Assembly (NCBI GenBank): GCA_965229935.1
Contig: CBDDKB010000002.1
Coordinates: forward strand, 2,542,001 to 2,606,000
Length of the DNA: 64,000 nucleotides
Reading direction: 5' to 3'
From: SPJN01 sp965229935
GTDB lineage: Bacteria > Pseudomonadota > Alphaproteobacteria > SPJN01
Positions 1 to 8,704 of this stretch are shown one piece after another. The position numbers and the translations under genes were made by a program. Below the pieces are notes generated by a model that worked only from the letters and a program-made list of their open reading frames with translations, searched no databases and had not been told where the DNA came from. Positions within the stretch are counted from its first letter, which is position 1; every line of letters begins with the position of its first letter.

Positions 1-1198
1 CCATGTCGATGGCTTCTTCTTCGGTTTCATAGGTCAGGATGGACAAGACCGGACCGAAGATTTCTTCGCGCGCGATGGTCATTTCCTGGGTCACGTCACC
101 GAACACTGTCGGGCGGACAAAGAAACCGCGGTTCAGATTTTCCGGGCGACCGGGGCCACCAGCCAGAAGGGTTGCGCCTTCTTCGATGCCTTTTTCGATC
201 AGGCCTTGGATTTTGTTGAACTGAACTTCAGACACGACGGGGCCGATATGGTGACCTTCCTTGGTCGGGTCATCAACACTGACGCCTTCGGCTGCTGCGG
301 TAGCGGCGGCATAGGCTGCCTCTTTCTGGTCAGCAGGGACGAACATGCGGGTCGGTGCATTACATGACTGGCCTGAGTTCATCATGACAGCCTGCACACC
401 GCGAGAAACAGCGGCGGGGATGTCGGCATCGGGCAGAACGATATTGGCAGACTTGCCGCCCAGTTCCTGTGCCACGCGCTTAACCGTGTCAGCAGCAGCT
501 TTCGCCACCAAAATACCGGCGCGGGTTGAACCTGTGAAGGACATCATATCCACATCAGGGTGTGAGGAAAGCGGCGCACCAACGGCAGGGCCATCACCAT
601 TCACAAGGTTGAAGACACCTTTGGGCAGGCCAGCTTCGTCAATAATCTCTGCCAGGATCATGGCATTGATCGGGGCAACTTCTGACGGTTTCAGCACCAT
701 CGTGCAGCCTGTTGCCAGTGCCGGGGCGACCTTACAAACGATCTGGTTGATCGGCCAGTTCCACGGCGTGATGAAGCCGCACACACCGACAGGTTCTTTG
801 ACGATGCGGGTTGATCCCTTTTGTTCTTCGAATTCGAGGTTTTTCAGGGTTTCCATAGCGGTGCCGAAATGGGCAACACCCATAGCAGCCTGCGCAGCAG
901 TGGCGAGCGAGATCGGCGCGCCCATTTCCATGGAAATGGCCTGTGCGATTTCTGCATAGCGGCCCTGATAAAGCTCAACAATCTTGGCCATATAGCCAAG
1001 GCGTTCTTCCTTTGTGGTGCGTGACCATGCGGGGAAGGCAGCCTTTGCAGCGGCAACAGCGGCGTTCACATCGGCTTCTGAGCCCATGGAAATTTTGGCG
1101 CAAGCCTCCTCAGTGGCGGGGTTGATGACGTCGATTGTGCCGGGTGTTGCGGGATCGACCCATTCACCATTGATGTAGAATTGCAATTTCTCAAGCAT
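1..1198 (-). CDS. NAD(P)-dependent aldehyde dehydrogenase, 3' end cut by window edge
   Basis: About 399 N-terminal residues of an aldehyde dehydrogenase, which oxidises aldehydes to acids with NAD(P). The ATG at 1198 follows a GGAGG Shine-Dalgarno. Reading the minus strand shows the family landmarks in order: PWNWP with the catalytic Asn near residue 147, the nucleotide-binding region PALATGCTMVLKPSE, FTGST near 221, the general-base Glu in ELGGKS near 245, and the nucleophile Cys in NSGQSC near 279. The reading frame is still open at base 1, so the last roughly 80 residues lie outside the window. Substrate cannot be told from sequence. The P450s, acyl-CoA ligase and beta-oxidation genes elsewhere in the window would suit aliphatic aldehydes, but that is inference. 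Confidence 0.93.
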   Translation of the reverse strand, partial: MLEKLQFYINGEWVDPATPGTIDVINPATEEACAKISMGSEADVNAAVAAAKAAFPAWSRTTKEERLGYMAKIVELYQGRYAEIAQAISMEMGAPISLATAAQAAMGVAHFGTAMETLKNLEFEEQKGSTRIVKEPVGVCGFITPWNWPINQIVCKVAPALATGCTMVLKPSEVAPINAMILAEIIDEAGLPKGVFNLVNGDGPAVGAPLSSHPDVDMMSFTGSTRAGILVAKAAADTVKRVAQELGGKSANIVLPDADIPAAVSRGVQAVMMNSGQSCNAPTRMFVPADQKEAAYAAATAAAEGVSVDDPTKEGHHIGPVVSEVQFNKIQGLIEKGIEEGATLLAGGPGRPENLNRGFFVRPTVFGDVTQEMTIAREEIFGPVLSILTYETEEEAIDM

Positions 1199-1210
1199 AA
1201 CAGCCTCCTT

Positions 1211-1248
1211 AATGTCCCGTAAAAGTGGGAATGTCCCTGAAAAGTGGG
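1211..1248. repeat. Tandem 19-bp direct repeat upstream of the aldehyde dehydrogenase
   Basis: Two adjacent 19-mers at 1211-1229 and 1230-1248 (AATGTCCCGTAAAAGTGGG, then the same with GT changed to TG). They begin 12 bases upstream of the aldehyde dehydrogenase start. They could be a pair of regulator sites. Alternatively they could be a remnant of a transposon end, because TGTCC...AAAGTGGGAA repeats resemble multiple terminal repeats of IS21-family elements. No transposase is nearby. Confidence 0.6.
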
Positions 1249-1322
1249 AAATTTCTTGATAAATTCTCAGATAATTTCAGGCGCGCACTGTGCGACAGAT
1301 GGGCCTGCCGATCAAGCGTGAA

Positions 1323-2222
1323 TCAAGCAGTTGTGACCGGAAATAAAGTGGGATTGATCGGGCTGGCGGCTGTTTCGCCGGGCTTGCAGCCGGGGAACCA
1401 GATCGACAGGTCAAACTGTTGTTGTGGGCCTTTGGGCGCGCTGACCTGCATATCAGCATCCATATAGATGATGGTGAAGGCCGCCCGGGTCTGATCGGTC
1501 AGGTTGGGACCTGCCTTATGATAGGTCCAGCCTGCATGAAAGCTGACCTCACCCACATCAAACGGCGCATCAAAAAAGGGATAATCCGCCATTTTTTCGC
1601 CGATCACCGCCTCACTTTCGTCAGAGATTGTCAGATCGCGCCCCTCATCCCCATCCATTGTGTGGGACCGCGCGGCAAAGCCCAGGGGCCCCATTTCGGC
1701 GCTGACGGCCTGCAATGGCATCCAAAGGGTCACGGTCTTGTCAGAGGCCATCGGCCAATAGACCTGATCGCAATGCCACGGGGTGTGGCCGCCCTTTGCC
1801 TCCTTATAAAGCGCCTGATCATGATAAAGTCTGACCCCATCCACCTCCATCAGGCGGGCGGCAATGCCGGCCAGCCGGGGGGAAAAGACAAGCTTTCGTG
1901 CCACATCATTCCAAAGCCATAGATTAAAGATTTGGGTAAAGGCGCGGGAATAGGTGTCAGCTTCGCTATCAGGTGTCTGCTGCTTTTTGGCGGCAAAGGC
2001 TTTCAATAGGTCGCGTGTGCCCTGATCCATCAGTTTCAAATGGTCTGGGTGAAACGGTGTGCCCGCCTGAATCTGGCGCACAGTGGGGGTTAATGCTTGT
2101 TCAATCTCAGCCAAGGCATCTTGGGGCAGTACATCGCGCAGCCGGACATAACCATCGCGCTTATAGGAGGCGATGGCCTGTTTCGGCAGGTCATAGGGTG
2201 TGTTTAGAATATCGCTCAACAT
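1323..2222 (-). CDS. Phytanoyl-CoA dioxygenase (PhyH) family protein
   Basis: 299-residue Fe(II)/2-oxoglutarate-dependent oxygenase of the PhyH family, which hydroxylate varied small molecules and acyl chains. The HxD iron ligands are visible in TPWHCDQVYW (His150, Asp152), with the distal His in YHKAGPN (His235) and a 2-oxoglutarate-binding Arg near 246. Length is normal for the family. It starts at an ATG and is divergent from the Gfo/Idh gene at 2329 across a 106-bp gap that probably holds both promoters. The substrate is not predictable. The neighbouring sugar genes do not include an obvious partner. Confidence 0.9.
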   Translation of the reverse strand: MLSDILNTPYDLPKQAIASYKRDGYVRLRDVLPQDALAEIEQALTPTVRQIQAGTPFHPDHLKLMDQGTRDLLKAFAAKKQQTPDSEADTYSRAFTQIFNLWLWNDVARKLVFSPRLAGIAARLMEVDGVRLYHDQALYKEAKGGHTPWHCDQVYWPMASDKTVTLWMPLQAVSAEMGPLGFAARSHTMDGDEGRDLTISDESEAVIGEKMADYPFFDAPFDVGEVSFHAGWTYHKAGPNLTDQTRAAFTIIYMDADMQVSAPKGPQQQFDLSIWFPGCKPGETAASPINPTLFPVTTA

Positions 2223-2328
2223 AGACCAAGCGTTCCATAAATTGATTGAATGGTCAATTTTTTCCGGTTACTCATTGCACCCGAAATGCGGGACTGGTTA
2301 ACTGCCATTATCGGCAAAGGGAAGGCAT

Positions 2329-3477
2329 ATGACAAAGATCAAAATGGGCATGGTCGGCGGCGGTATGGGTGCCATGATCGGCGGCATTCACCGAATGGCT
2401 GCGCGCCTTGATGGTGAGATTGATCTTGTCTGCGGGGCTTTTAGTTCAACCCCTGAAAAGGCCAAGGCGTCTGCTGCCCGATTGGGTATCGCGGAAGATC
2501 GCGCCTATGGCTCCTACCAAGACATGATGGCTGCCGAAGCCGCCCTGCCTGAGGGGGAGCGGATGGATTTCGTTGCCATCGTCACCCCCAACCATATGCA
2601 CGCCCCGGTCGCGATTGCTGCGCTTGATGCCGGGTTTCATGTCCTGTCTGACAAGCCCGCGACCCGCAACTTGGTTGAGGCGCAGGACGTGGCCGCCAAG
2701 GTCAAACAGACCGGGCTGCTTTACGGGCTGACCCATAATTACAGTGCCTATCCCTTAATCTCGACCGCGCGGGACAAGGTTGCCGAAGGTGCGCTGGGCG
2801 ATATTCGCAAGATCGTCGTAGATTATTTGCAAGGTTGGCTCAGTGAGCCTGCCGCGCCGGATAACAAGCAGGCCGCATGGCGTGCCGACCCTGAACTGGC
2901 GGGGCCAGCCGGGGCAATGGGGGATATCGGCTCCCACGCTGCCCAATTGGCTGAGGCTATTACGGGGCATCGTTTGGCGAAGGTCAGTGGGCATCTGTCC
3001 ACCATCGTTGCAGGCCGCGTGCTGGATGATGATGCGGTTGTTTTGTTTGAAACGGACAGGGGCGCGAAAGGGCTGTTGAATGTTAGCCAGATTGCAACGG
3101 GTGAGGAAAACGGCCTCGCCATCCGTATCTATGGCACCAAAGGGTCGCTTGAATGGCATCAACAAGAGCCGAATACGCTGACGCTGAAATGGCTTGATAA
3201 TAGTCGCACGATTTTGCGCGCAGGCAATGATCACGCAGGCGACAATGCCCAATCACAAAGCCGTATCCCGTCAGGTCACCCTGAGGCCTTTTTGGAAGCC
3301 TTTGGCAATCTATACAGAAATTTCGCAGCACAAATTCGCAGCTTTAAGGCGGGCGAAACTGCCCCTGCCGCCGCCATTGTGCCCAATATTGATGATGCGG
3401 TGCATGGCATGGCCCTGATTGAGGCGGTGGTAGCATCATCCGAAAATAATCACGCATGGACCGAGGTGAAGGTATGA
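2329..3477 (+). CDS. Gfo/Idh/MocA family NAD(P)-dependent oxidoreductase
   Basis: 382-residue sugar or inositol dehydrogenase-type protein, expected to be cytoplasmic. It has an N-terminal Rossmann fold (GMVGGGMGAMIGG, residues about 7-19), the family Lys in DKPAT in place of the usual EKP, and the catalytic region GDIGSHAAQLAE with Asp and His. The ATG follows an AAGGGAAGG Shine-Dalgarno. It is first in a run of three same-strand genes and overlaps the next gene by an ATGA junction, so the two are probably translationally coupled. Family members oxidise or reduce sugars, often at C3, and are commonly paired with TIM-barrel isomerases, as here. The exact substrate is unknown. Confidence 0.93.
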   Translation: MTKIKMGMVGGGMGAMIGGIHRMAARLDGEIDLVCGAFSSTPEKAKASAARLGIAEDRAYGSYQDMMAAEAALPEGERMDFVAIVTPNHMHAPVAIAALDAGFHVLSDKPATRNLVEAQDVAAKVKQTGLLYGLTHNYSAYPLISTARDKVAEGALGDIRKIVVDYLQGWLSEPAAPDNKQAAWRADPELAGPAGAMGDIGSHAAQLAEAITGHRLAKVSGHLSTIVAGRVLDDDAVVLFETDRGAKGLLNVSQIATGEENGLAIRIYGTKGSLEWHQQEPNTLTLKWLDNSRTILRAGNDHAGDNAQSQSRIPSGHPEAFLEAFGNLYRNFAAQIRSFKAGETAPAAAIVPNIDDAVHGMALIEAVVASSENNHAWTEVKV

Positions 3478-4538
3478 GCATGCAGCAAATTAAGGGCCCG
3501 GCAATTTTCTTGGCGCAGTTTGTGGGTGAAGACGCGCCCTTTAACTCATTCGATGCCATGTGTGGCTGGGCAGCCTCTCTGGGCTATAAGGGCGTGCAGG
3601 TCCCGACATGGGAAGCGTGCCTGATCGACTTGGAAAAGGCTGCGACCTCACAAACCTATTGTGATGAGCTGAAGGGCGTTGCCGCATCCCACGGGATTGA
3701 GATCACGGAACTATCGACACACCTTCAGGGCCAGTTGGTGGCGGTCAATCCGGCATACTCTGCCATGTTTGATGGCTTTGCCGCGGCAGAGGTTCAGAAC
3801 AATCCCGCAGCACGCACCGAATGGGCCGTGCAGCAAATGATGTGGGCGGCGCAGGCCAGCAAGAATCTCGGCCTTAACGCCCATGCCAGTTTTTCAGGCG
3901 CCCTGATGTGGCACACATTCTATCCGTGGCCGCAGCGTCCTGCCGGGCTGGTAGAGGATGGGTTTAAGGAGCTTGCCCAACGCTGGACACCGATCCTGAA
4001 TGCGTTTGACGAAGCAGGCTGTGACCTGTGTTACGAGATCCATCCGGGCGAAGATTTGCATGATGGCGTGACCTATGAACGGTTTTGGGAGGCAACAGGT
4101 AATCATGAGCGTGCCTGCATCCTGTATGACCCCAGCCATTTTGTGTTGCAGCAGCTAGACTATCTTTCCTTCATCGACATTTATCATGACCGCATCCGGG
4201 CCATTCATGTGAAGGATGCGGAGTTTCGGCCCAATGGCCGGTCCGGCGTTTATGGCGGCTATCAGGACTGGCGCGACCGTCCGGGCCGCTTTCGTTCATT
4301 AGGTGACGGACAAGTTGATTTCCGCAGCATCTTTACCAAGCTGACCCATCATGGCTATCAGGGCTGGGCCGTGCTTGAATGGGAATGCTGCTTTAAACAT
4401 CCCGAGGATGGTGCTGCCGAAGGCGCGCCGTTCATCGCGGATCATATTATTCGCCCGGCAGAGAAGGCATTTGATGATTTTGCCTCTGCCGGGGCAGATG
4501 CTGACCTGAATGCACGTGTACTGGGCCTGAAAGACTGA
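3474..4538 (+). CDS. Sugar phosphate isomerase/epimerase family TIM-barrel protein
   Basis: 354-residue AP-endonuclease-2-fold TIM barrel of the sugar isomerase/epimerase family. The start is taken as the ATG of the ATGA overlap with the Gfo/Idh gene. An upstream in-frame ATG at 3456 would overlap further and lacks a better ribosome site. Typical metal-site segments are seen: YEIHPGED, YDPSHF, IHVKDAEF and VLEWECCF. Long members of this family next to Gfo/Idh proteins act on keto-sugars or inositol intermediates. Which reaction this one performs cannot be read from the sequence. It probably forms an operon with 2329-3477 and 4555-5379. Confidence 0.9.
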   Translation: MSMQQIKGPAIFLAQFVGEDAPFNSFDAMCGWAASLGYKGVQVPTWEACLIDLEKAATSQTYCDELKGVAASHGIEITELSTHLQGQLVAVNPAYSAMFDGFAAAEVQNNPAARTEWAVQQMMWAAQASKNLGLNAHASFSGALMWHTFYPWPQRPAGLVEDGFKELAQRWTPILNAFDEAGCDLCYEIHPGEDLHDGVTYERFWEATGNHERACILYDPSHFVLQQLDYLSFIDIYHDRIRAIHVKDAEFRPNGRSGVYGGYQDWRDRPGRFRSLGDGQVDFRSIFTKLTHHGYQGWAVLEWECCFKHPEDGAAEGAPFIADHIIRPAEKAFDDFASAGADADLNARVLGLKD

Positions 4539-4554
4539 TTGGGGGACAACTATT

Positions 4555-5379
4555 ATGTTAAAGAAAATTTTGATCGGCTTGTTGATCGCGATACCGACGC
4601 TGGCAATTGCGTCTGCTGTCACCTTTGCCTATTTCTTTGGGTTCCTGTTCCCGCAGATTGATGACACGCCCCCGGCAGATTTCCCGATCGCGCTTTCAGA
4701 CAATGCCGTGCTGGTTTTCGATAAAACGAATGGGTTTGTCCACACTGCGACATTGCCCGTTGCCCGCGCCATGCTTGATGATATTGCCGCCCGTAATGGC
4801 TGGGACATTTATCACACCTCAAACGGCGCGGTGATGAATGACGAGATGTTGTCAAAGTTCAAGCTGGTGGTGTGGAACAATACGTCTGGCACCACATTGT
4901 CAGACGAACAGGGGGAGGCCTTTAAGCGCTATCTGGCAAATGGTGGCGGCTTTGTCGGGCTGCATGCAGCGGGCGGCGACTTTTACTATAGCTGGGACTG
5001 GTATGTGAATGAGCTGATCGGCGCGCAATTTATTGGTCACACAATGTCGCCGCAATTTCAGGACGCTGTTGTAATCAATGAGCATGCTGCTGATTTGACC
5101 AACCATATTCCTGACCGTTGGTTGGTGCCGAACGAAGAATGGTATGGCTTTGACAAGTCTGTGCGCGGCAGATCGACGGTTGTGTTGTCAATGGACGAAG
5201 ACAGCTATGATCCGAACGACGCTGGTATGGAAAATGGTGATCACCCGATTGCATGGACCCACAAGATCGGTGAAGGACGTGTCGTCTATTCCGCGATCGG
5301 GCATCAACCTGCCACCTATTTGATCCCGGAATATCGCACCTTTGTTGAAAAGGCGATGGTCTGGGCCGGAAGGTTTTAG
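4555..5379 (+). CDS. ThuA domain protein with N-terminal membrane anchor
   Basis: 274-residue protein with an N-terminal hydrophobic segment (residues about 4-25) followed by a ThuA-like, class-I-glutamine-amidotransferase-type fold. Recognisable stretches are KTNGFVHT, VVWNNTSG, GGGFVGLHAAGGD, the region around EWYGF, and PIAWTHKIGEGRVVYSAIGH. ThuA proteins are linked to trehalose and 3-keto-sugar utilisation. The enzymatic role is poorly defined. The hydrophobic start suggests an anchored or secreted form facing the periplasm. It lies 16 bp after the TIM-barrel gene and preceded by GGGGGA, so it belongs to the same operon. Confidence 0.9.
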   Translation: MLKKILIGLLIAIPTLAIASAVTFAYFFGFLFPQIDDTPPADFPIALSDNAVLVFDKTNGFVHTATLPVARAMLDDIAARNGWDIYHTSNGAVMNDEMLSKFKLVVWNNTSGTTLSDEQGEAFKRYLANGGGFVGLHAAGGDFYYSWDWYVNELIGAQFIGHTMSPQFQDAVVINEHAADLTNHIPDRWLVPNEEWYGFDKSVRGRSTVVLSMDEDSYDPNDAGMENGDHPIAWTHKIGEGRVVYSAIGHQPATYLIPEYRTFVEKAMVWAGRF

Positions 5380-5412
5380 GGGCATTCCCTCAATCGTCAC
5401 TCTTAAAACAAA

Positions 5413-5516
5413 TGTCACCCCGGACAAGCGTCAGCGAGATCCGGGGTCCATACTGACGATCAACCGCTGTAATGGATTCCGGATCACGCGCCTGTCGGCG
5501 CTGTCCGGAATGACGG
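5413..5516. repeat. Dispersed bipartite hairpin repeat, copy 1
   Basis: GTCACCCCGGA...TCCGGGG forms one hairpin and TTCCGGA...TCCGGAA a second, joined by a core that reads TCCATACTGACGATCAACC...AATGGA. It sits between the convergent 3' ends of the ThuA gene and the gene at 5541. It has the same orientation as the copies at 22090 and 47951 and is the reverse complement of those at 39582, 55455, 56734 and 57897. Confidence 0.9.
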
Positions 5517-5540
5517 TCTAGAATAGTTCCTTCAAAAACG

Positions 5541-6335
5541 CTATTCGCATTGGTGCGAACGGACGGTGATGGCGTTGAAGAGGTAATCGTCTTTATCATA
5601 GAACGACACTGTAAAGGCGGTGACGACGCGGTCTAAAATTTCTTCACAGGCAAATGCGATAATATCACTGCGCCGCTGCGCCATTTCATCGGGGGCAAGT
5701 GGCGGGTCAACCAAATAGCCATAGCGGTACCGAATTTTGCCGTCCTCGGGCAACGCCTCCGCATACAGCCATGTGGACCGCTCATCAACTTTTTGGGGCA
5801 AGGTCTTTTGCATTGTCTCTATATCTGCAAATGCCTTGGCGGTTAGTTGCTGGTCTACCTCTGCCCAGAATTGCGGAACGACTGCATTGTAATATTGAAA
5901 GGCCGACGATAGCGCAGCCCAGATCACAACACTGCGGGCGAGCACGGGGGAGATTGCATCGTTCCTATACTTCCGTGCGGCACGCCAAACGCTAACCCAG
6001 CAGAAAAATGTGTATACCAAACTGGCTAGATAGGCGACGAAATAGACATTGGCCGCTATAGAGCCAACCGTATTGACGTCAGCGCTTTTTTCGAAAAGCT
6101 TCATCGCACCGATAATCAGGCCATTGCCCAGCAGATAGACCAACCAGAAGGTGCGAAACAGGCCGATGTCGCCGCGCCAGATTTGCTTGACGATAGGAAC
6201 GTCTTTTTTGATTTTCGGCTGATCTTGCCACTCGCGGGAATAATAAGCGGGCCATTTGCCCGTCAGTTTGACGGTGATTGGCACGATGATCAAAAGCACG
6301 AGCCAAATTGGAACAATATACTCGTTAACCCACAT
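5541..6335 (-). CDS. Hypothetical membrane protein with four predicted helices
   Basis: 264-residue protein I do not recognise. The start is placed at the ATG at 6335, which has a GGGGGGA Shine-Dalgarno, rather than 42 bases upstream. Hydrophobic segments lie near residues 4-22 (IVPIWLVLLIIVPITV), 60-80, 88-113 and 125-140. They are followed by a soluble C-terminal half with an acidic stretch and the motif KIRYRYGYLV. It is flanked by the hairpin repeat on one side and the TIM-barrel epimerase on the other, and may be co-transcribed with that gene. No function is assigned. Confidence 0.75.
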   Translation of the reverse strand: MWVNEYIVPIWLVLLIIVPITVKLTGKWPAYYSREWQDQPKIKKDVPIVKQIWRGDIGLFRTFWLVYLLGNGLIIGAMKLFEKSADVNTVGSIAANVYFVAYLASLVYTFFCWVSVWRAARKYRNDAISPVLARSVVIWAALSSAFQYYNAVVPQFWAEVDQQLTAKAFADIETMQKTLPQKVDERSTWLYAEALPEDGKIRYRYGYLVDPPLAPDEMAQRRSDIIAFACEEILDRVVTAFTVSFYDKDDYLFNAITVRSHQCE

Positions 6336-6392
6336 AAAGCAGTCCCCCCAAAAGATTGCTTTAAGAGTGATAGACACTTTTTAAGGGAATGG

Positions 6393-7244
6393 CTAACAAA
6401 ACCGCTCCCTCAAAAACGCCAGCCCATCACGCGCGACCTGTAGTTCATCCTCAAAACAATTACGCCACAGGTTCGCGGCGCTGACCATTCCCGGATCAAG
6501 CATGCCAAAGCTTTCGATGACCAGCCAGTCATCATAGCCCGCTGTGTCGAGCCCTGCCTTGGTGCCGTTCCAATCGACCTGCCCGGTGCCGAGCGTGCCG
6601 CGATGGCTTTCCGACATATGCATATGCATCAAATGGCCTGACCGGTGAAGCGCGGTGATGGCTTGCGCTGCCTCCGGCTCCTCAATATTCGCGTGGTGGG
6701 TATCGTAGAGCACGCCGACATTTTCCATCCCCACATCATCACACATGCGCGCAGCGTCCTGTGAGGTGTTGATCAAATGCACCTCAAACCGATTAAGGAA
6801 CTCAAGCCCCAGACGGACGTTGAATTTCCGGCCATGTTCGGCGGCAGCGCGCAGATAGTCGCGAGACCAGTTCCATTCATCCTGTGTGGGCGCTTTGCCT
6901 GTAAACGCCTTATGCGCCTGATAAATGCCGCCGATCAGAATGTCCGATCCCATAAAGGCGGCTTCTTCGATGCGTTGCTTGAGGTAGGGGATAGCGCCCG
7001 CCCGCACGGCGGGATCAGCGTCAATCGGATTCACGTCAAGCGGGATAAAGGTAGAGCATGTAACGGAAAGACCGGCATCTTCTGCGGTGCCGCGCAGGAC
7101 GTTCAAGTCATCACGCGGCTGGCCGCCAACGGGCACCTCCACCCCGTCAAACCCCATGGCGGCAAGCGCGTCAATGATAGGGGTGTGGGCTGCGGTAATC
7201 TCCCCACCCCATAGCAACATATTCATGCCGATTTTTTTGGTCAT
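6393..7244 (-). CDS. TIM-barrel sugar epimerase/isomerase (tagatose-3-epimerase-like)
   Basis: 283-residue protein of the sugar phosphate isomerase/epimerase family, close in length to ketose 3-epimerases. Metal-ligand-bearing strands are visible: LGLEFLNRFE, YDTHHANIEE, HMHMSESHRG and the terminal WLVIESFG. The protein begins MTKKIGMNMLLWGG, typical of the group. Enzymes of this type epimerise free ketoses at C3 or act on 3-keto-sugars, in the cytoplasm. It is divergent from the MFS transporter at 7327 across 82 bp. Together with the barrel at 3474 it is the second such enzyme within 4 kb, which suggests two steps of one sugar pathway. Confidence 0.9.
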   Translation of the reverse strand: MTKKIGMNMLLWGGEITAAHTPIIDALAAMGFDGVEVPVGGQPRDDLNVLRGTAEDAGLSVTCSTFIPLDVNPIDADPAVRAGAIPYLKQRIEEAAFMGSDILIGGIYQAHKAFTGKAPTQDEWNWSRDYLRAAAEHGRKFNVRLGLEFLNRFEVHLINTSQDAARMCDDVGMENVGVLYDTHHANIEEPEAAQAITALHRSGHLMHMHMSESHRGTLGTGQVDWNGTKAGLDTAGYDDWLVIESFGMLDPGMVSAANLWRNCFEDELQVARDGLAFLRERFC

Positions 7245-7326
7245 TTAATCAAAATCCCGGTCGGTTTGGTTTGAGTTTGCCAATGTTTAAGCGTAACTTG
7301 CCTGCAACAATTTTCAGGGGGCCATT

Positions 7327-8649
7327 ATGACCGGACAACATTCATCTCTCAATCTACGGTCTTTGTTTTTTGTCGGCAATTTGTCGATCTTTATGATCGG
7401 TTTGGGTTTTGCCGTGCGCGCCAACATCGCCGCTGATCTTGAACGCGATATTTTCAGCGTGCTGGATGCAGCGCATTCCGCCTCCATGGTGGGGGAGGTG
7501 TTGGGGGCCACTTTTATAGGCTTTGCCCTAACGCTGTTGTTTGGCAGTGCACTGGTTGATTTCATCGGGACCAAGCGGATGATGCTGCTAGCGGCGGTTG
7601 GTTACCTCATAGGGTCCGTCGCAGTGATTGCGGCAACCTTGATTGAACCAAGCGCCATGGCCTATTCGCTTGTCTATGGCGGGTTGTTGATGACGGGCTT
7701 TGGATGGGGTGCGGTTGAGGCCGCGTCCAATCCCATGATTGCCGCCCTGTTTCCGGAAGAAAAAACCAAACGCCTGAATATTCTGCACGCCTGGTGGCCT
7801 GCGGGGATTGTTGTTGGCGGCCTTATGGGCCTTGCGCTTGGGGCGTTTGACCTGATGTGGCAGATCAATCTATTCATCCTGATTGTCCCTTCACTGTTGT
7901 TATTTGCGCTTGTGCTGCGGCTTGATTTTCCGGTGACGGAACGTGTGGCAGCCGGCCTAAGCTATGGTGATATGTTTAAGGAGCTTGTCCGGTCCCCCAG
8001 TTTCTTTATTTGGGTGGGCTGTATGCTCGCCACCGCAAGTTCTGAACTTGCGCCCGGTCAATGGGTGGACATCACGCTTTCGAATGTTGTGGGGATGCAG
8101 GGCATTTTGCTGCTGGTCTATGTCAGCGCGCTGATGTTCATCATGCGTAGTTTTGCCGGGTTCTTCACAAGCTTTATGTCGCCGATTGCGCTGTTGCTGT
8201 TTGGTGCAGCGTGCGCGGCGGTCGGGCTTTATACGCTGTCGCTGTCAACCAACCCCATCGCAGCCTTTGCGGCGGCAACCGTGTGGGGCATCGGCGTTTG
8301 CTATATGTGGCCGACCATGCTGGCGGTGACGTCGGAACGCTACCCGCGCGGCGGCGCATTGTTCTTAGGCATCATGGGCTTCACGGGCGGCATGGCGATT
8401 CAATTTGTGCTGCCGCAACTTGGCGCAATCTTTGACCGTGCCAAGATTGAGGCTGCGGGCGGTATTGAACGGTTGCAAACCCTGACAGGGGAGGAGCTTG
8501 CCGCCGTGATCCGCCACGCGTCGGTGGAATCGTTTCAGTCTGTTGCGGTGATCCCGCTGGTGCTGATCCCGGTCTTTGGGGCCATCTGGCTTTATGATCG
8601 CAGCAAGGGGGGCTATAAACCCCGCGCGATTAACGAACCTGCTGAGTAA
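7327..8649 (+). CDS. MFS transporter, probably sugar importer
   Basis: 440-residue polytopic protein with about twelve hydrophobic helices arranged in two halves. The loop after helix 2 carries DFIGTKRMM, a variant of the MFS motif A (GxxxD-RxxR/K). The family resembles FucP/GlcP-type sugar:proton symporters, with glycine-rich helices such as GGLLMTGFGWGAVEAASNPMI. It is followed by a strong terminator at 8654. Its position amid sugar oxidoreductases and epimerases suggests that it imports the sugar or keto-sugar they act on. The substrate is inferred from context only. Confidence 0.88.
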   Translation: MTGQHSSLNLRSLFFVGNLSIFMIGLGFAVRANIAADLERDIFSVLDAAHSASMVGEVLGATFIGFALTLLFGSALVDFIGTKRMMLLAAVGYLIGSVAVIAATLIEPSAMAYSLVYGGLLMTGFGWGAVEAASNPMIAALFPEEKTKRLNILHAWWPAGIVVGGLMGLALGAFDLMWQINLFILIVPSLLLFALVLRLDFPVTERVAAGLSYGDMFKELVRSPSFFIWVGCMLATASSELAPGQWVDITLSNVVGMQGILLLVYVSALMFIMRSFAGFFTSFMSPIALLLFGAACAAVGLYTLSLSTNPIAAFAAATVWGIGVCYMWPTMLAVTSERYPRGGALFLGIMGFTGGMAIQFVLPQLGAIFDRAKIEAAGGIERLQTLTGEELAAVIRHASVESFQSVAVIPLVLIPVFGAIWLYDRSKGGYKPRAINEPAE

Positions 8650-8653
8650 AACA

Positions 8654-8685
8654 AAAGCCCGGTCATCTGACCGGGCTTTCTTTTT
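8654..8685. terminator. Bidirectional rho-independent terminator
   Basis: Perfect 12-bp stem AAAGCCCGGTCA / TGACCGGGCTTT with a 2-base gap, followed by CTTTTT on the plus strand and TTTTGTTTT on the minus strand. It lies between the convergent MFS gene and the GMC gene, so it can serve both. Confidence 0.92.
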
Positions 8686-8704
8686 GCGTTGAGAAGGCGT
8701 CGCC

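Noticed and set aside
345..959. 204-residue plus-strand frame antisense to the aldehyde dehydrogenase
   Set aside because: Lies wholly inside a clear gene on the other strand, with no domain and a translation typical of complement reading in GC-rich DNA.
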